DNA of 64,000 bases from Neovahlkampfia damariscottae (taxonomy: Eukaryota; Heterolobosea; Selenaionea; Neovahlkampfiida; Neovahlkampfiidae): positions 49,559-113,558 of the forward strand of contig JABLTG010000044.1 in NCBI GenBank assembly GCA_016618085.1. The letters are read 5' to 3'. The notes under the pieces are model-generated. The model was not told the origin of the DNA. It saw only the letters and a list, made by a program, of their open reading frames with translations, and did no database searches. Positions within the stretch are counted from its first letter, which is position 1. Every line of letters begins with the position of its first letter. Below, piece by piece: positions 36,218 through 47,781 of this stretch. The translations under genes and the position numbers were made by a program.

Positions 36218-39200
36218 TTAAAATTCCAATTTTGTTTTTTTTGAAGGACTTGACTGTTGATGTTCAATCTTTCTTTTTGGAGTATCTATTTCATTCTCAA
36301 AAATATACTCTTCATCATCTTCCAAAATACTACTTTGATTTGAACCCAATGATTTCATCATTTCTTCTTCTTCTTGCATCATTTCTTCAATTTCTGCAAA
36401 CTGTTGATATTCTTCCTCAAAAGTTTCAAAATCAATTTCTTCTTCATCTTGTTTATTTTGATAAATAAAAGTAAAATCTTTTGCTCCAAGAATTGTTTTA
36501 TCACTCCATATTGAATTATTCAATTCTATTGAAGTTCAGAATATGAAACTCTTACTCTTTGCATGGTCAATGACAACTCCATATGATTTGCCTGTTGACA
36601 GCATATCCATTTTGCAAACAACAATTAAATGTCTTCTAGCTCTCGTCAATGCAACATTCAATCTTTTTTCACTTTCAATAAATCCTAATGATTCTGTCCT
36701 CACACAACTCAAAATTATGATTTCTTTTTCTCCTCCTTGAAAGGCATCCACTGTGGACACTTTTATTCCTTTTATTTGTTTAGTTTTAAAATCAGTTGAT
36801 ATTTTAGATGATTGTGTATTATATAAAGCAATTACTCCGATATCATGAGCATCTATTCCAGAATCAAGAAATAATGAAGTCAATTTCACAACAACAGAAA
36901 CTTCTTGATCATTAAAAGTACTGTTGGAATATTGAGAAAAATTTTCTCTTCCATTTGTATCAACAATCATCAATGGAGGCATTCCATCAATCAATGAATC
37001 TCTTTCTTTTTTAGAAACACCATTTTTCAATTTGTTATTGTAAAACAAGGTATTGGATAAAAAAGAAATATGAGGATGGCACTTTAAATATATATAAATC
37101 GATGAAAGGAAACTTACACGATATTGAGTGTGAAGCATGATTGGATTTGAACCAACATTTGCCAATCTCAGGAAAATTGTCTTTTCCAATGAATTATTTA
37201 CATCTGAAGCATTTCCTGGGAGAGTTGGTGGCAATTGACAAGGATCTCCACATGCAATCTATGAGTGTTAAATGAAAAATTGTAGTTTACTAATTTTTGA
37301 CAGGAAAATCGACTTAATGGAAGTAATGCCAAAGGTTCGAGACACTGACTACTTTCATCTAAAATCACAATTGAAAATTTTGATTCATCCAAAATTGGGA
37401 ATGAAGAAGCAGCACAAGTTACTCCTACAACTCTAACCTGTTGAAGAGTGTCTTTTTTCTTTTCTGATACTCCACTTTCTAGTTCACTAATTGCTTGTTT
37501 TATTGCTTTTGCATCTTCTTTGGACATTGCTTCTTTTAACATCTCTTTATATTCCTTGATTGTTTCTTTTGCACTTTTATCTGAGGAAACTGTGAATGGT
37601 AATATTTGTTTTGCAATTTTTCTTTGACTTCCGACTCTCAAAAAATCTGTATATCCAAGTTTCAGCAATCCTTGTAGAATTCCATCAACAGCAACATTTG
37701 TGACAGAAGAAACCAAAATTCTGACATTTTTGTTTTCTGCTTTGTCTAATACTTCTGAAAAGAATAAAATCAAAACAACCAACAAGAAACTTTTTCCTGC
37801 ACCAAATACACCATGTATTAATGTTATTGGATGTGATTTCTTATCTCCAGTGAACCATTTTGCGCATTCTTTGATTACTCTAATGTTGTTTAATATTTCA
37901 ATCACTTACTTTTGTTGATCTTCATTCATTCTATGTTTGATGATAAATTCATCTGCCATATCAAAAATTTCTTTATCATCTAAACCAATTTCTAAAGTTG
38001 GAAGAGCATAGTCCTGACTTTTACTACATAATCCAAATTTTCCGATCACCAATTGTTCTCCTTTTTTGTATTCTTTTTTTGAAACTTCTTTGCGATCAAT
38101 TTTTGGGTTTCCAAGAATTTCATAAAGAAGAGGTAAATCAACACCATTTAATCTCTTTAAACAATCAATCATTTCAAATTCTGTTGAAAAATTTGGTCCT
38201 CTAATAGCAAAGCAATCTTTACATGAATCTGTTGGTGATTTACTAAATAATGGTTTCAATTGAATAACGCTATTATTTGTTGGGCTGTGATACAAAGATT
38301 TACAAATCATAACAAACCCATCCTTGGCATCAAAAGAATCTGATGAAGAAATTATCCAAATATCATCTTTTGAATAAGGAGTTCCTTTTTCTTTGTCGTT
38401 CAGTTTTAAAAAATAACCATCTTTCTCATTTGATGGTGAACTCTTTTTTTTATCTGGGTTGCTTTTGAAAAAATCACAAGAATGATAAAATGGAATTCCA
38501 ATTGCTCTGAGTGCTGCTTGAATTTTATGTGTATCCAAAGTGATGAATTTTTTTTTTTTGTTTGAATTTGAAGTTGAATTTAAAGGTTTTTTGTATTCAT
38601 CTTTCCAAACAAAATATTTGCATTCTTTCTTTTTGCATGAATAGAATGATCTTCCAAAATTAATTGTTTTCTTTTTCACTTGATGAACAGAACAATTTCC
38701 ATGACCATGAGGACAATTTGGAGTGTCAAGTGAAAGTTCTCCTTGAGTTAATTTCACATATTTTTCTCGAAACTTAAAAGCCATTTCAAACATGACTACA
38801 TTCATCAATTCAAAAATACCATCCAAATAAGTAGTTCTGTATTCAGCAACATTCTTAAATTGATTTGGAATGAATACAACACGACTTGCATGAGCACCTT
38901 TTTGTAAAAACAGATTCCAACAATCTGTATCTGGAAAAAATAATGAATGAGCATCTCTATCAAATAAATGAGAATTTCAATTTCTTACGAAGTCGCTATT
39001 TTAACAATTTCAAGAACTGAAGGAACTTGATTTGAAAATTTTTGCATCAAATTTGTTGGAGGTTTGAAATTTCTGCTGACCACTTTTGTGATTTTTTTGT
39101 TTGGAACAACATCATTTGTATCATCATCTTGAATGACTTTTGAAAAATTTCCAGGAATTTCATCATCATCGTCATCATCAATAATGCATTTAATAACTTT

Positions 39201-40176
39201 AGGCTTTTGAAATGGAATAGGACGTGGTGACTTGAAAGTATTTTGTTTTGTAATGCATTCTGGTGGTACATCATCACGTTTTGAATCAAATTTTGAAAAG
39301 AAATCCTCTTCATCAGTATCACTTTCAAAACTCTTTGATAGTGAATTATTTACAGGGGACTTCTTGACTGGAATAATTGGTGATGACTTTTTAACTGGAA
39401 TAATTGCTGAAAATCTTTCAGGTGACATTTTAAGTTGAGTTTGATTTTCAATATTTTCTTCCTGAAATTCAAAATGATCTTCATTTGATGGAGTGAGAAT
39501 GTCTTTACTTTGTTCTGAAATTTCATCCAACTCAAAAAACAGATCATTCATTTTTTTTTGTGACTGAGGTAATTCAAAATTCTCTTCATCCAAATCAGCA
39601 ATTGAAAAATCTTCATCGTCATCAAATGAAATGCTGGTTTTTTTTGGTGATGGTTTTTTCTGTTTCAAAGGCAAAGAAATTGGTTTCTGAAGTTTTTTTT
39701 GTATTGATCCTTTTGGAATTATCTTTTCTGTTGGTGTAATTTGAACAACAACTTCTTCTGGTGTTTCAACTGTTTGTGGTTTTTTGAATGGAACTTTGAA
39801 ACTTCCAGCTTTTTTGAAAACTCTACGTGGTGGTACATTTCTAGGCTTGGATTTCTCTTGATTATTTTCTTCCGGTTTTGATTCATCTGAGGTCTTCAAA
39901 AGTCAGAAAAAAAAAATTAAAACTATTTTTTCATCCATTTGAATAAGATAAACACCAAAATCAAATTCCTCATCTATATCTGGATTTATATTTGGTTTTA
40001 GCGACATTTTATCGATGAATTTTTTTTCTTCGGTCAATAAAGTTGCCTTTGAAGTAAAATTTTGGTTTTTTAAGGCTTACTGTTTTTAACTCTTCATTAT
40101 AATCCATGAAACCATCTATCCATGATTTAACTTTCTTCGTTTTTTGTTTGGTATAGAGAACTTTGTACTTTTTCAT
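36218..40176 (-). CDS. ZGRF1-like superfamily 1 DNA helicase
   Basis: About nine exons encode roughly 1,190 residues. The N terminus is a DUF2439 domain (MKKYKVLYTKQKTKK, WIDGFMDYN, then EEFDFGVYLIQMDEK). A long disordered Ser/Pro/acidic region follows. A GRF zinc finger (CPHGHG, then FGRSFYSC, CKYFVW) precedes an SF1B helicase with Walker A GVFGAGKS, VILDESSQ, LMLHTQYR-type motif IV as LHTQYRCHPH, VSTVDAFQGGEKEI and NVALTRARRHLIVV. The C terminus is acidic and ends in a basic nuclear signal (KRKIEHQQSSPSKKTK). This order is that of human ZGRF1, which unwinds DNA during crosslink repair and homologous recombination. Introns are near 36527..36554, 37255..37300, 37890..37920, 38930..38990 and others. 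ATTGG at 40207..40211 precedes the ATG. Confidence 0.9.
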
Positions 40177-40293
40177 TTTCAAATTTTGGTTGGAAGGATA
40201 AGAATGATTGGTGGAATTATAGAGTAAAAAAAAGCATATATGTCCAGTATTCTTTTTCAATGTTTTTTTTATAAATGTAGTATATTCATCAAA

Positions 40294-40366
40294 GGGCTTC
40301 TAGCTCAGTTGGTAGAGCGCCTGCTTTGCAAGCAGGAGGTCTAGGGTTCGATTCCCTAGTGGTCCA
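40294..40366 (+). tRNA. tRNA-Ala (anticodon TGC)
   Basis: The 73-nt sequence folds into a cloverleaf. D arm GCTCAGTTGGTAGAGC, anticodon stem CCTGC/GCAGG with loop TTTGCAA (anticodon TGC at 40327..40329), and T arm TAGGG/CCCTA with loop TTCGATT. The acceptor stem GGGCTTC/GTGGTCC has two wobble pairs and one T-T mismatch at the sixth pair, which is unusual. The identity element G3-T70 wobble pair of alanine tRNAs is present. Internal A and B boxes are intact and no intron is seen. Confidence 0.93.
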
Positions 40367-40429
40367 CTGAATTTTTACCTTAGATTCCTTCTTTAATATT
40401 TTTTTTGTGTTCGCATTGAATTATTTCTT

Positions 40430-40505
40430 TTGTAGTTCAATTGGTTAGAAATATTACTCTTTATTCAATCTTTAAATTTGTGAGTGATGTTCTTTTGCCT
40501 CCATA
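40430..40505 (+). pseudogene. tRNA-like relic downstream of tRNA-Ala
   Basis: GTAGTTCAATTGGTTAGA near 40434..40451 is a good D arm and A box, but no matching T arm or B box follows at the right distance, and no acceptor stem forms. It lies 65 nt past the intact tRNA-Ala. It is probably the 5' half of a decayed tRNA gene. Confidence 0.35.
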
Positions 40506-40539
40506 ATTCTCCTTCACAAATATCTTTTCAAAAAGTTAA

Positions 40540-41434
40540 CTAAATTTCATTCTTTACTGTCAAATTCGATACTTTTTTAAATTTTACAGACTTCAACACC
40601 ATATGTACATTCTTTTCTTTTTCTACAATTTTAACTTCATTCTCTTTTGTCTCTTCTATGTTGTCAAAATCCAAACCCAACTTGTTTGTGTATAATTTCA
40701 AAATCTTTGGAGAAGAATCATTTTCTTTTGTGATAAAGCTAATTTTTTTCAAGTTGACAGGATTTTTCAGTTCAATAAAAATAATCAGCTGTTCATCAGT
40801 TTTGCTTTCAATAAAAACTTCTTTTTGAAATAATTCTTTTGGATTTTTGCAATTTAAGCAATCAAATGAGCTAATTTCTATTTTTTCGATAACTTTAGAA
40901 GGTGAATCAACCTCTTCATATATCTTTTTTTGTGAATCCTTTGAAACTTCAGTTGGAGCCAAAAATGAAAACCAAGAACCAATAGATGCTGCTCTGTTCA
41001 CCCAATTTGGAATTGTTTTACCATTTAACAATCTTTTACAAAATTCATTTGAAAAGTGATTACAATTTCTGGAAAAAGTTTTTTTACATTTTTTTTTTTT
41101 TTTACTTTGTTGTTACATTGTAAGTTTTTGAAGGAAAATCTTTTGAAAGTTCCTGAATGATTTGATTCAACTCTTGTATTGTTTTAATGTTTGTTTCACC
41201 CATATGAATAGATTCTCTGAATTTGGCATTGTCCACCTGTTTTGGTTTGCTAAAATTCAAATTAAAAAAAAAAAAAAAAAACTGATGAAATATTCCTGAT
41301 TGTGAGAATGTATACTCTGTATTTCTAATTTCTACACCTGAATGATATGCTCCAATTCCAATAGAATGAGTATATGAATTTGAATCAGCTAAATCATAAA
41401 CGTTTAAATATACTTGAAGATGAGAAGTGGTCAT
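40540..41434 (-). CDS. DeSI-type PPPDE peptidase fused to a PITH domain
   Basis: Three exons encode about 265 residues. The N-terminal PPPDE domain has the catalytic His in SIGIGAYHSGVEI, the strand EYTFSQSGIFHHKPKQ, and, after splicing near 41065..41103, the catalytic Cys in KNCNHFSNEF followed by GKTIPNWVNR. DeSI enzymes remove SUMO or ubiquitin, or remove palmitate from proteins. The last 130 residues look like a PITH domain (ISSFDCLNC, LIIFIELKNPVNLKKISF, LKLYTNK), which in TXNL1 binds the proteasome. A first intron near 41245..41278 is almost a pure T run. The fusion would place the peptidase at the proteasome (inference). The promoter region is shared with the divergent gene at 41541, with ATTGG at 41511..41515. 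Confidence 0.85.
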
Positions 41435-41540
41435 TTCAATTTATTAATAAAATTTTTTAACTTGTTGTGAATAACGTTTTTTTTGTTGAGTCAACTTGAT
41501 GTTCGATTTCATTGGACTAAATTATCAAACAAAAAAACTA

Positions 41541-44500
41541 ATGTCAAAAAGACCTGGAGCAAGTTGGAAATCAGGTAATTCTTTTATCAATATAACAACC
41601 CGGAAGTTATTGTTAAAAAATCAACAAAAAAATCCATGATGGAAAAACAGGCTCCATCTGTTTCTTCAGACGATAAAGTTTCAACTCCTGTTAAAATGGT
41701 ACCACTAGAAACAAAACCTGCATTAATTTCAGTTGAAAAATCAACTGACAATTCTGGTTCTCCAACAGAACCTGTAGTTTTAAATATTTCAAAAGTTGTT
41801 GAAAAAAAAGAAACGAATCAAATTGTTGAAAAGAAAGAATCTTCATCCACAAAAACAGAATCTTTACCGACAAAAACAGATTCTTTACCTACTAAAACAA
41901 CACCTTCAACAGGCTTAAAAGCAACGACAACTGCGCCAAGAAAAATTAGCGTTAGAGTGAATACCTCAAAAACTGCACCATCTCTTAAAAAAGAAACAGC
42001 AAAAACAGAAAAAGTACTTGCTGAAGCTGTTTCTGTTTCACCAATAGTCGAACAAAAAAAAGAAGTACAAATCCAAAAAGAAACAAAATCGATTGAAAAA
42101 AAACCAGAGAATGTAGTTTCTATGAAAGATTCAAGTTTATCAATAGATTCAAAACAACCAAAAGTTAGAACTTTGTCAATGTTAGGAGGTGGAAAAATCC
42201 GTAAATTGAGCACTATTAGAGCTGAAAAGAAAGAAGAACAAGCCAAAACACCAACACTTACATCACCAAAAACCGTCAAAAAATCACCTGTTGACAGTCC
42301 AAGTCCAAAATCAAATGTTTTATCATCAACACCAAGTTTAAAGGCACCTGTCAATCTATTGTCACCACAGACAACTTTAGAAGAATCAAAAGATGGTGAA
42401 AATAAGTCAATACGTAGACCATCAATTTCCATGAATAATGATCAATCAAAAGTCAAAGCTGTTAAAAGTTTCAAATCTGCTCATACAAAAAGTATCATTT
42501 CTGTTAGTTCAATTTCCATGAAAAAGGTAAAATCAGGAGATCTCGAAAAACCAAAAAATGGCAATTCAAACACAAAGAGTTCACCAAGAGACCTTGAAAA
42601 ACCAAATGTAGTTTCTTTGAAAAATTCACCAAGATCACCAAGAGATTTTGCTCATCTTGATAAGGTAAAAGCACCAAGAACCATTTTTGCATTACCTAAA
42701 ATTGATGGAAAAACAAGAGAAGAATATTTAAGTAGCTACAAACAAACTGTTAAAATGACTGAATATAATGAAGTATTCTCTGTTACAGATGAAAATATGT
42801 TTGTTTCTGTTTTTGAAGAAACAAAGGCATATGAATCATTTCAAGGGTTATTTGATCGACAAACAATTGCATTTTCTGATGAAAAACATAATCCAAAAGT
42901 GGTTGTTCTTTATAATGAATCTGGTACCAAATCTATTTCAACCATTTATGATAAAAATAAAGAAGAAGAAATTTCAGAAAATATTCAATATGGACCTGGT
43001 TGGGTGATCACTGAAAATGTTTGGCTTTATAATGACAATACAAAAACAAGTGTTGTAACAACAGAAAAGAGTTTCATGGTTAGTGAAATTTATGATCGAG
43101 TTCTTGATTCAAAGTACCAAATTACTTTGAAAAATCAACCAGATGATTGGTTAACACCAAACGAAGAATTTCATTTATTCAATCAATATAAGAAAGAATC
43201 AAAGAGTTTATATGAAACTAAACAAAAAAATGAATCAAAAGAAGAAGTCAAATTAGTAGTGAATTTAGATTTTCTTGATGATGACATTAACAATATTTAT
43301 CAAATTAGACAAGAATTACCACCTTATTATTCAGTTCCAAATATACCATTGAACACATTATCAAGAAATGATTCATCAAAATCATTGAACGGAATTGGAG
43401 GATCTAGTAAATCACTCACATCTGCAAGAGGTGATTCATCAAAGTCTTTACAAAATACGGGTGGTTCTAACAAAAAATTGCAACCAATTTCAATTCAATT
43501 GGATAATCCAACTCATGATGATACTGATTCTGTTCCAAGTACTCCTTCAAGTACATCAAGTGGTCATAAAAAATCATTCATGGGTTCAGCAGGTGGTTTG
43601 TTCACAAATTCAGGTCTCTTTGGAAAAAAGACACAAGCACCAATTACAAAGAATAGAAGTCCTTCAATGAAAGATACAAATTCACCAGTTGAATCTGCAA
43701 GAAATGCAGTAAATTCTGTACAAAAAGGTTCTTTTAGGAATTCATCATCAAATTTGACACCTGTTTCAGCTCCTTCTTCAACTTTTACTTCCCCTCGAAA
43801 TTCACTTTATGGAGATAACTCCATAACTCAATTGATTTTTGATCAAAGTGAAAATCCAAACGCTAATGTAGTTAGAGAAATAGTTATGAAAGATCTTGAT
43901 GTGATAGATTTTTCATTAATCAATCCAATCACTCAAGAAAATGGATTCATTTCGGTTTCAGAAGAAATTTCATCATACTCTTCAAAAAAAGGTCATTTTG
44001 ACAGAGATTTCAATTTCAACACTGACACACAAACCAATGAAAATTCAGTCATTTTTTATGATGATTCCAATGAAGAAATTAATGTAATTGAATTGATAAA
44101 GGATGTGAAACAAGGTAAAACCCAAAAAACGGGTGGTATAAGTGGTTTTGCTCTTTTGAAACAAAAAGTAAAAGGATTACCAAAAGTTGAGAGCTTCTCT
44201 AAAACAATTGACCAATACACCTCTGATGATATTATATTCATGAATCCATTGTATGATCCTTATGCTAAATCAGCAGAAGAAATGGCTTATGAAGCCATTA
44301 ATCATACATTAGGTTCAGTTCTTGAATCATTCTTTCAACATCAAATCGTTTTACAAAATGAAGAAGATGATTTCATTACTTGTCATGAAGAATATTTGAT
44401 GATTTATGAGAAATATGAAAAATCAAAAAAAAAAGCAGTTGACGAATATTTCATCAAACCAAAATCAGTTTCCGGTTTTAGTCTTTTTGGAAATATGGAT

Positions 44501-44545
44501 CCATCCAAAGTTCAATTGAAAAAAACTGGAAGTACTTTGAAATAA
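41541..44545 (+). CDS. Large disordered protein with repeated unknown domain
   Basis: Two exons, 41541..41574 (MSKRPGASWKS) and 41607..44545, encode about 990 residues. The 32-nt intron splits a Ser/Val junction. The first 340 residues are Lys/Ser/Thr/Pro-rich with KTESLPTKTDSLPTKT-type repeats. A folded region then begins. A block with ENMFVSVFEET...GLFDRQTIAF recurs about 380 residues later as ENGFISVSEEI...GHFDRDFNF, and a third partial copy ends the protein (DDFITCHEEYLMIYEKY). Between them lies a Ser/Gly-rich linker with SKSL repeats (DSSKSLNG, SSKSLTSA, DSSKSLQN). I do not recognise the family. It could be a scaffold regulated by phosphorylation. ATTGG at 41511..41515 supports the first exon. 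Confidence 0.8.
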
Positions 44546-44619
44546 ATATTTAATTTTCTTTCAAAAAAAATTTGAAACAAGAATCATTGGTCAGAATAAG
44601 ATTTTTTTGTTGGAGCATT

Positions 44620-45692
44620 ATGGAGAGTTTTGAAGTTATTAAATACTTAGGATCTCGAAAAGATGAACTTGAAGTCCAAGCTATCCTTCAGAAACTCGGA
44701 AATACTTCTTTACTGGAAGGTTGGAATCCTTTGGACATAAAAAAATTCCGTGGTTTGAATTCTCTTATTGTTCCTCTTGTTCATAAAAAACTGGATACCG
44801 AAGAGAATCTTACCATATTATTTGGACCTTACAGAAAAAGTATAGAATCAAATTTGACACAACAAAAATTGTATGCTCAATTCTCTCAACCAGGTTCACC
44901 TGCTTCTTTAATGAACCAACATTTTATGAAAATAGGAACAGAACCTCAAAAACCACTTGTTAAAAGATGCAGTTTTTGTTCAAAATCTTCACCAAAATTC
45001 AAATGTTCAGGACCTTCTCCTTTAGTTTGGACATTTTTGAATGTATCACTATCTGTTGAATGGTTAAAAATATAGTGTTAACACAAACCTGTGTCAAAAA
45101 CTGATCAGTTTATTATTGTTCTACTCAATGCCAAAAAAAAGCATGGCCAAAACATAAACCTTATTGTGTTCAAAAAACAGAACCTGAAAATAAAGAAAAA
45201 ATTGAAAAAGCTTGGAAAAGTGAAGAAAAAATTAGGAAAGAAGAAATGGAAAGAGAATGGGATGCCGCATAGAATTCTTTTAAAAGCGGAACTAAATCTT
45301 ATGATTGTAATGGTAAAATAAGAAGTAATGATACAGCTTGGTGTGCAATCAATAATCTCTATGATATTGGAATGAAATTAGGTTTGAAAGTTGAACAAAG
45401 AAATGAACTGTTAGTATCCAAAGAGAAACAAAAATTTTCGAAATATAATTTAGATAGAAGCATAAAATTTGAAAATGATAACTTCATTTTTGATATTTAT
45501 TTTACCAGATTGTTTCGAGAATATGGAGAAGGTAATCAAAATGGGAATGTTATTAATGGAATGTTTCTTTTTAATAAAACTGATGGAAAAAATGAATGGA
45601 TCAAAATTGATCATAAATTTGAACCACACACTAAAGATAATCATTTGATGGATCAATATGAAAAATTCATCAAAGAACTATTTGATGGTTGA
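44620..45692 (+). pseudogene. MYND-type zinc finger gene, apparently broken
   Basis: The frame starts MESFEVIKYLGSRKDELEVQ. The first half of a MYND finger is RCSFCSKSSPKFKC. The second half (VYYCSTQCQKKAWPKHKPYC) lies about 100 nt on, in another frame. I find no GT-AG intron that joins the halves cleanly. A TGA sits near 45105 and an in-frame TAG at 45270..45272, after REWDAA. Beyond it an open frame continues with WCAINNLYDIGMKLGLKVEQ to YEKFIKELFDG. The gene is therefore probably a recent pseudogene, or it uses introns I cannot see. MYND proteins bind Pro-rich partners. ATTGGT at 44586..44591 is intact, so transcription may persist. Confidence 0.55.
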
Positions 45693-45802
45693 ATATAACT
45701 TCTTTTTTGACAATGTTTGTAGAGTGTAATTTAGAGGAAATTGTGGAAACAATTGAAGATAAAATAGTTCTTCATGGTTTGTTTTTTTTGATTAAATAGT
45801 CG

Positions 45803-45881
45803 TCTCAGAAAGACAAGATTCTCAGATGGAAGAGCGTTCGTATTCAGGTTATGTGTTCAAATCACATCTTCGTCTCAATTT
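45803..45881 (+). pseudogene. tRNA-like relic with A and B boxes
   Basis: TTCTCAGATGGAAGAGCG is a plausible D arm and A box. ATGTG/CACAT with loop TTCAAAT is a perfect T arm. The region between is about 7 nt too short for a normal anticodon arm and variable loop, and the acceptor stem pairs only about five of seven positions. I therefore read it as a tRNA gene with an internal deletion. Confidence 0.35.
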
Positions 45882-46031
45882 TGTTTGGTGCATGAAAAGA
45901 CAATATCTATTTTTGTTAGCTGATATAATTTCTTTGTTTTCTTATCACTTCTTTGTCCAAAATTGAACCTCAATTATTTGGAAGTAGATAAAATTCGTTT
46001 TGATTGGACAACGGCTTATTTATTTTTAGAG

Positions 46032-46852
46032 ATGTTCAGTTTGAAAAACAAGAAGAATGAAAAGAAAGAAGATAACCCTGTTACAATAACAATAATAGGA
46101 GGTCCTAGCGCCGGAAAAAGGTAAAAAAACTAAAACAAGGTAAAAAGACTAAAATTAAAAAAACAGTTATCTCAATATTCACTTTTTAGTTCTCTGACGT
46201 TGAAGTATTTAAAAGATGTATTTTATGAAGACGTAAAACATTCAAAAAAAATATTTACTTTTTTCCAATAGTATGATCCAACAATTGAAGAACGATTCAC
46301 AACAAAAATTGAAATTGAAGGACATGAACCTATTCAAGTTGAAATATTAGATACAGCAGGTCAAGACCATTATCAAGTTTTATTAGATTCTTGGATACGT
46401 CAATCAGATTGTTTCATATTTTGTTATGATATTTCTGACAGAAGTGCTTTAGTTGAAATGGAAAAAATAATAAAAAAAGCAAAACAAGGAAAAGAACATG
46501 AAATGACTGTTCCATCGATTCCATTTGTACCATCTGTTTTGGTGGCTTGTAAATCTGATTTAAAAAGAAGAATAGAAGTGTCAGATGCTTTGGAATTTGG
46601 TGAACTAAACTTATTTTTTGATGATGAACCTGCAGAAGAATATCCTTATTTTGTTGAAACAAGTGCGAAAAGTAAAAAAAAAAAAAAATTTTAACATGTG
46701 AAAACTTTATTTTAGCTGGAGAGAATGTAGATATACCTTTTAAATATGTCATAAAACAATATATTAGAAAACTGAAATATTTAAAGGCTGTCAAAAAAAA
46801 ATCTCCAAGAAAATTAAATTTATTTTCTTCAGGTGGATTCAGTGAAGAATAA
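46032..46852 (+). CDS. Ras-like small GTPase
   Basis: Four exons encode about 210 residues. The P-loop GGPSAGKSSLTLKYL is completed by splicing near 46120..46188. A second intron near 46233..46272 leads to the effector loop YDPTIEERFTTKIEIEG, then LDTAGQDHYQVLLDSWIRQS for switch II. The base-recognition motif is ACKSDL, so Cys replaces the usual Asn of NKxD. The last motif is ETSAK. A third intron is near 46672..46715. The C terminus is basic but ends without a CaaX box, unlike most Ras proteins. The effector loop resembles Ras/Rap. The altered NKxD and missing lipid site suggest altered nucleotide binding and a soluble or partner-bound GTPase. ATTGG at 46003..46007. Its stop faces the NMNAT stop 9 nt away. 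Confidence 0.88.
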
Positions 46853-46861
46853 ATTTTTTTT

Positions 46862-47679
46862 TCAAAGATATAAATTTTTACCTGTTTCTTTAATGTACAT
46901 GATGACATCTTTATGAATCATAGTTTCATCAAATTCACCAGTTTCCATTTGTTTTCGAATTTCAGTTGAACTTATTGGTTTTAACTCATCAGATGAGATC
47001 AAATAAAAATTTGAAATGGAACTTTCAATACCATCTTGTTTCATCTTCTTCTTGACTTCATTTATCAAACCACCTCTATCCAAACAAACCATTGATTTTT
47101 TTTTCCAAGAAGAATATTTCAAAGCATCTGAAAATGATAAAAAAATTGATGATGAAACTTACAATCTGCACCTCCAATCTCTAAGAATTGGATTCTATTG
47201 TTTCCAAATATTTTTTTGTCCAGAGTTATGTTGCTGTTTAAAACTGACTCGATTTCAATCCCACTTTTTTTGGCACTTCCATAACCGAATGGACATACTT
47301 CGATGAAATCTGAATCTTTTGTTGCTAAACTACACATGGTGTTTCTGTGTTTCAATTTTATTGCTAGATTTTTGAGTTTTGATTCAACATAAGAATCTGA
47401 GGAAGGAGAAACAAAAGCTCCAACAACTTTCAGATTTTTTTTTGTAATTTCTGTTTCCAGAAACTTTTTAGAGATATTAAAAACTTCTACATGCCTTTGG
47501 TTTTAAATTTATTTTTTTTTACATAAACTGGAAATTTTGTAAGTTTTTTTTTTGCAAACATGAAGAGGATTTAAAGCACCACTAAGTACTAATATAATGG
47601 GGTTTATTTCTTTTCCAATGTTTTCATTTGTTTCCAAATGTTTGATGTTCTTCTTCACCTTTCCAATGGAAAGTTTCAT
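46862..47679 (-). CDS. NMN/NaMN adenylyltransferase with a 5-nt microexon
   Basis: This enzyme makes NAD from NMN or NaMN plus ATP. Exon 1 starts MKLSIGKVKKNIK and reaches LVLSGALNPLH. A 32-nt intron (47528..47559), a 5-nt exon (47523..47527) and a 28-nt intron (47495..47522) follow, giving NPLHFMHVEVFNISKKFL, the family N-P-x-x-x-M-H nucleotide-binding motif. Later come the KHRNTMCSLA helix, EIGGADYALKYSSWKKK (spliced near 47122..47159), and ISSTEIRK, the second ATP motif. No other splicing scheme that I tried keeps the frame. The ATG at 47677..47679 overlaps the CCAAT box (ACCAATG), so the 5' leader must be very short or the box is used differently. The subfamily (nuclear or mitochondrial) is unclear. 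Confidence 0.87.
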
Positions 47680-47781
47680 TGGTCAAATTTAAAACAAAGA
47701 AAAAGTTGCTCTTAAAGTCCAACAGGAATTTCCTCAACAATTCGACAAACAAATAAAATTAAAAATTCCCCAAAAATTATT

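Noticed and set aside
47495-47559. NMNAT as a frameshifted pseudogene
   Set aside because: A microexon reading restores the exact family motif with proper GT-AG borders, so disruption need not be assumed.
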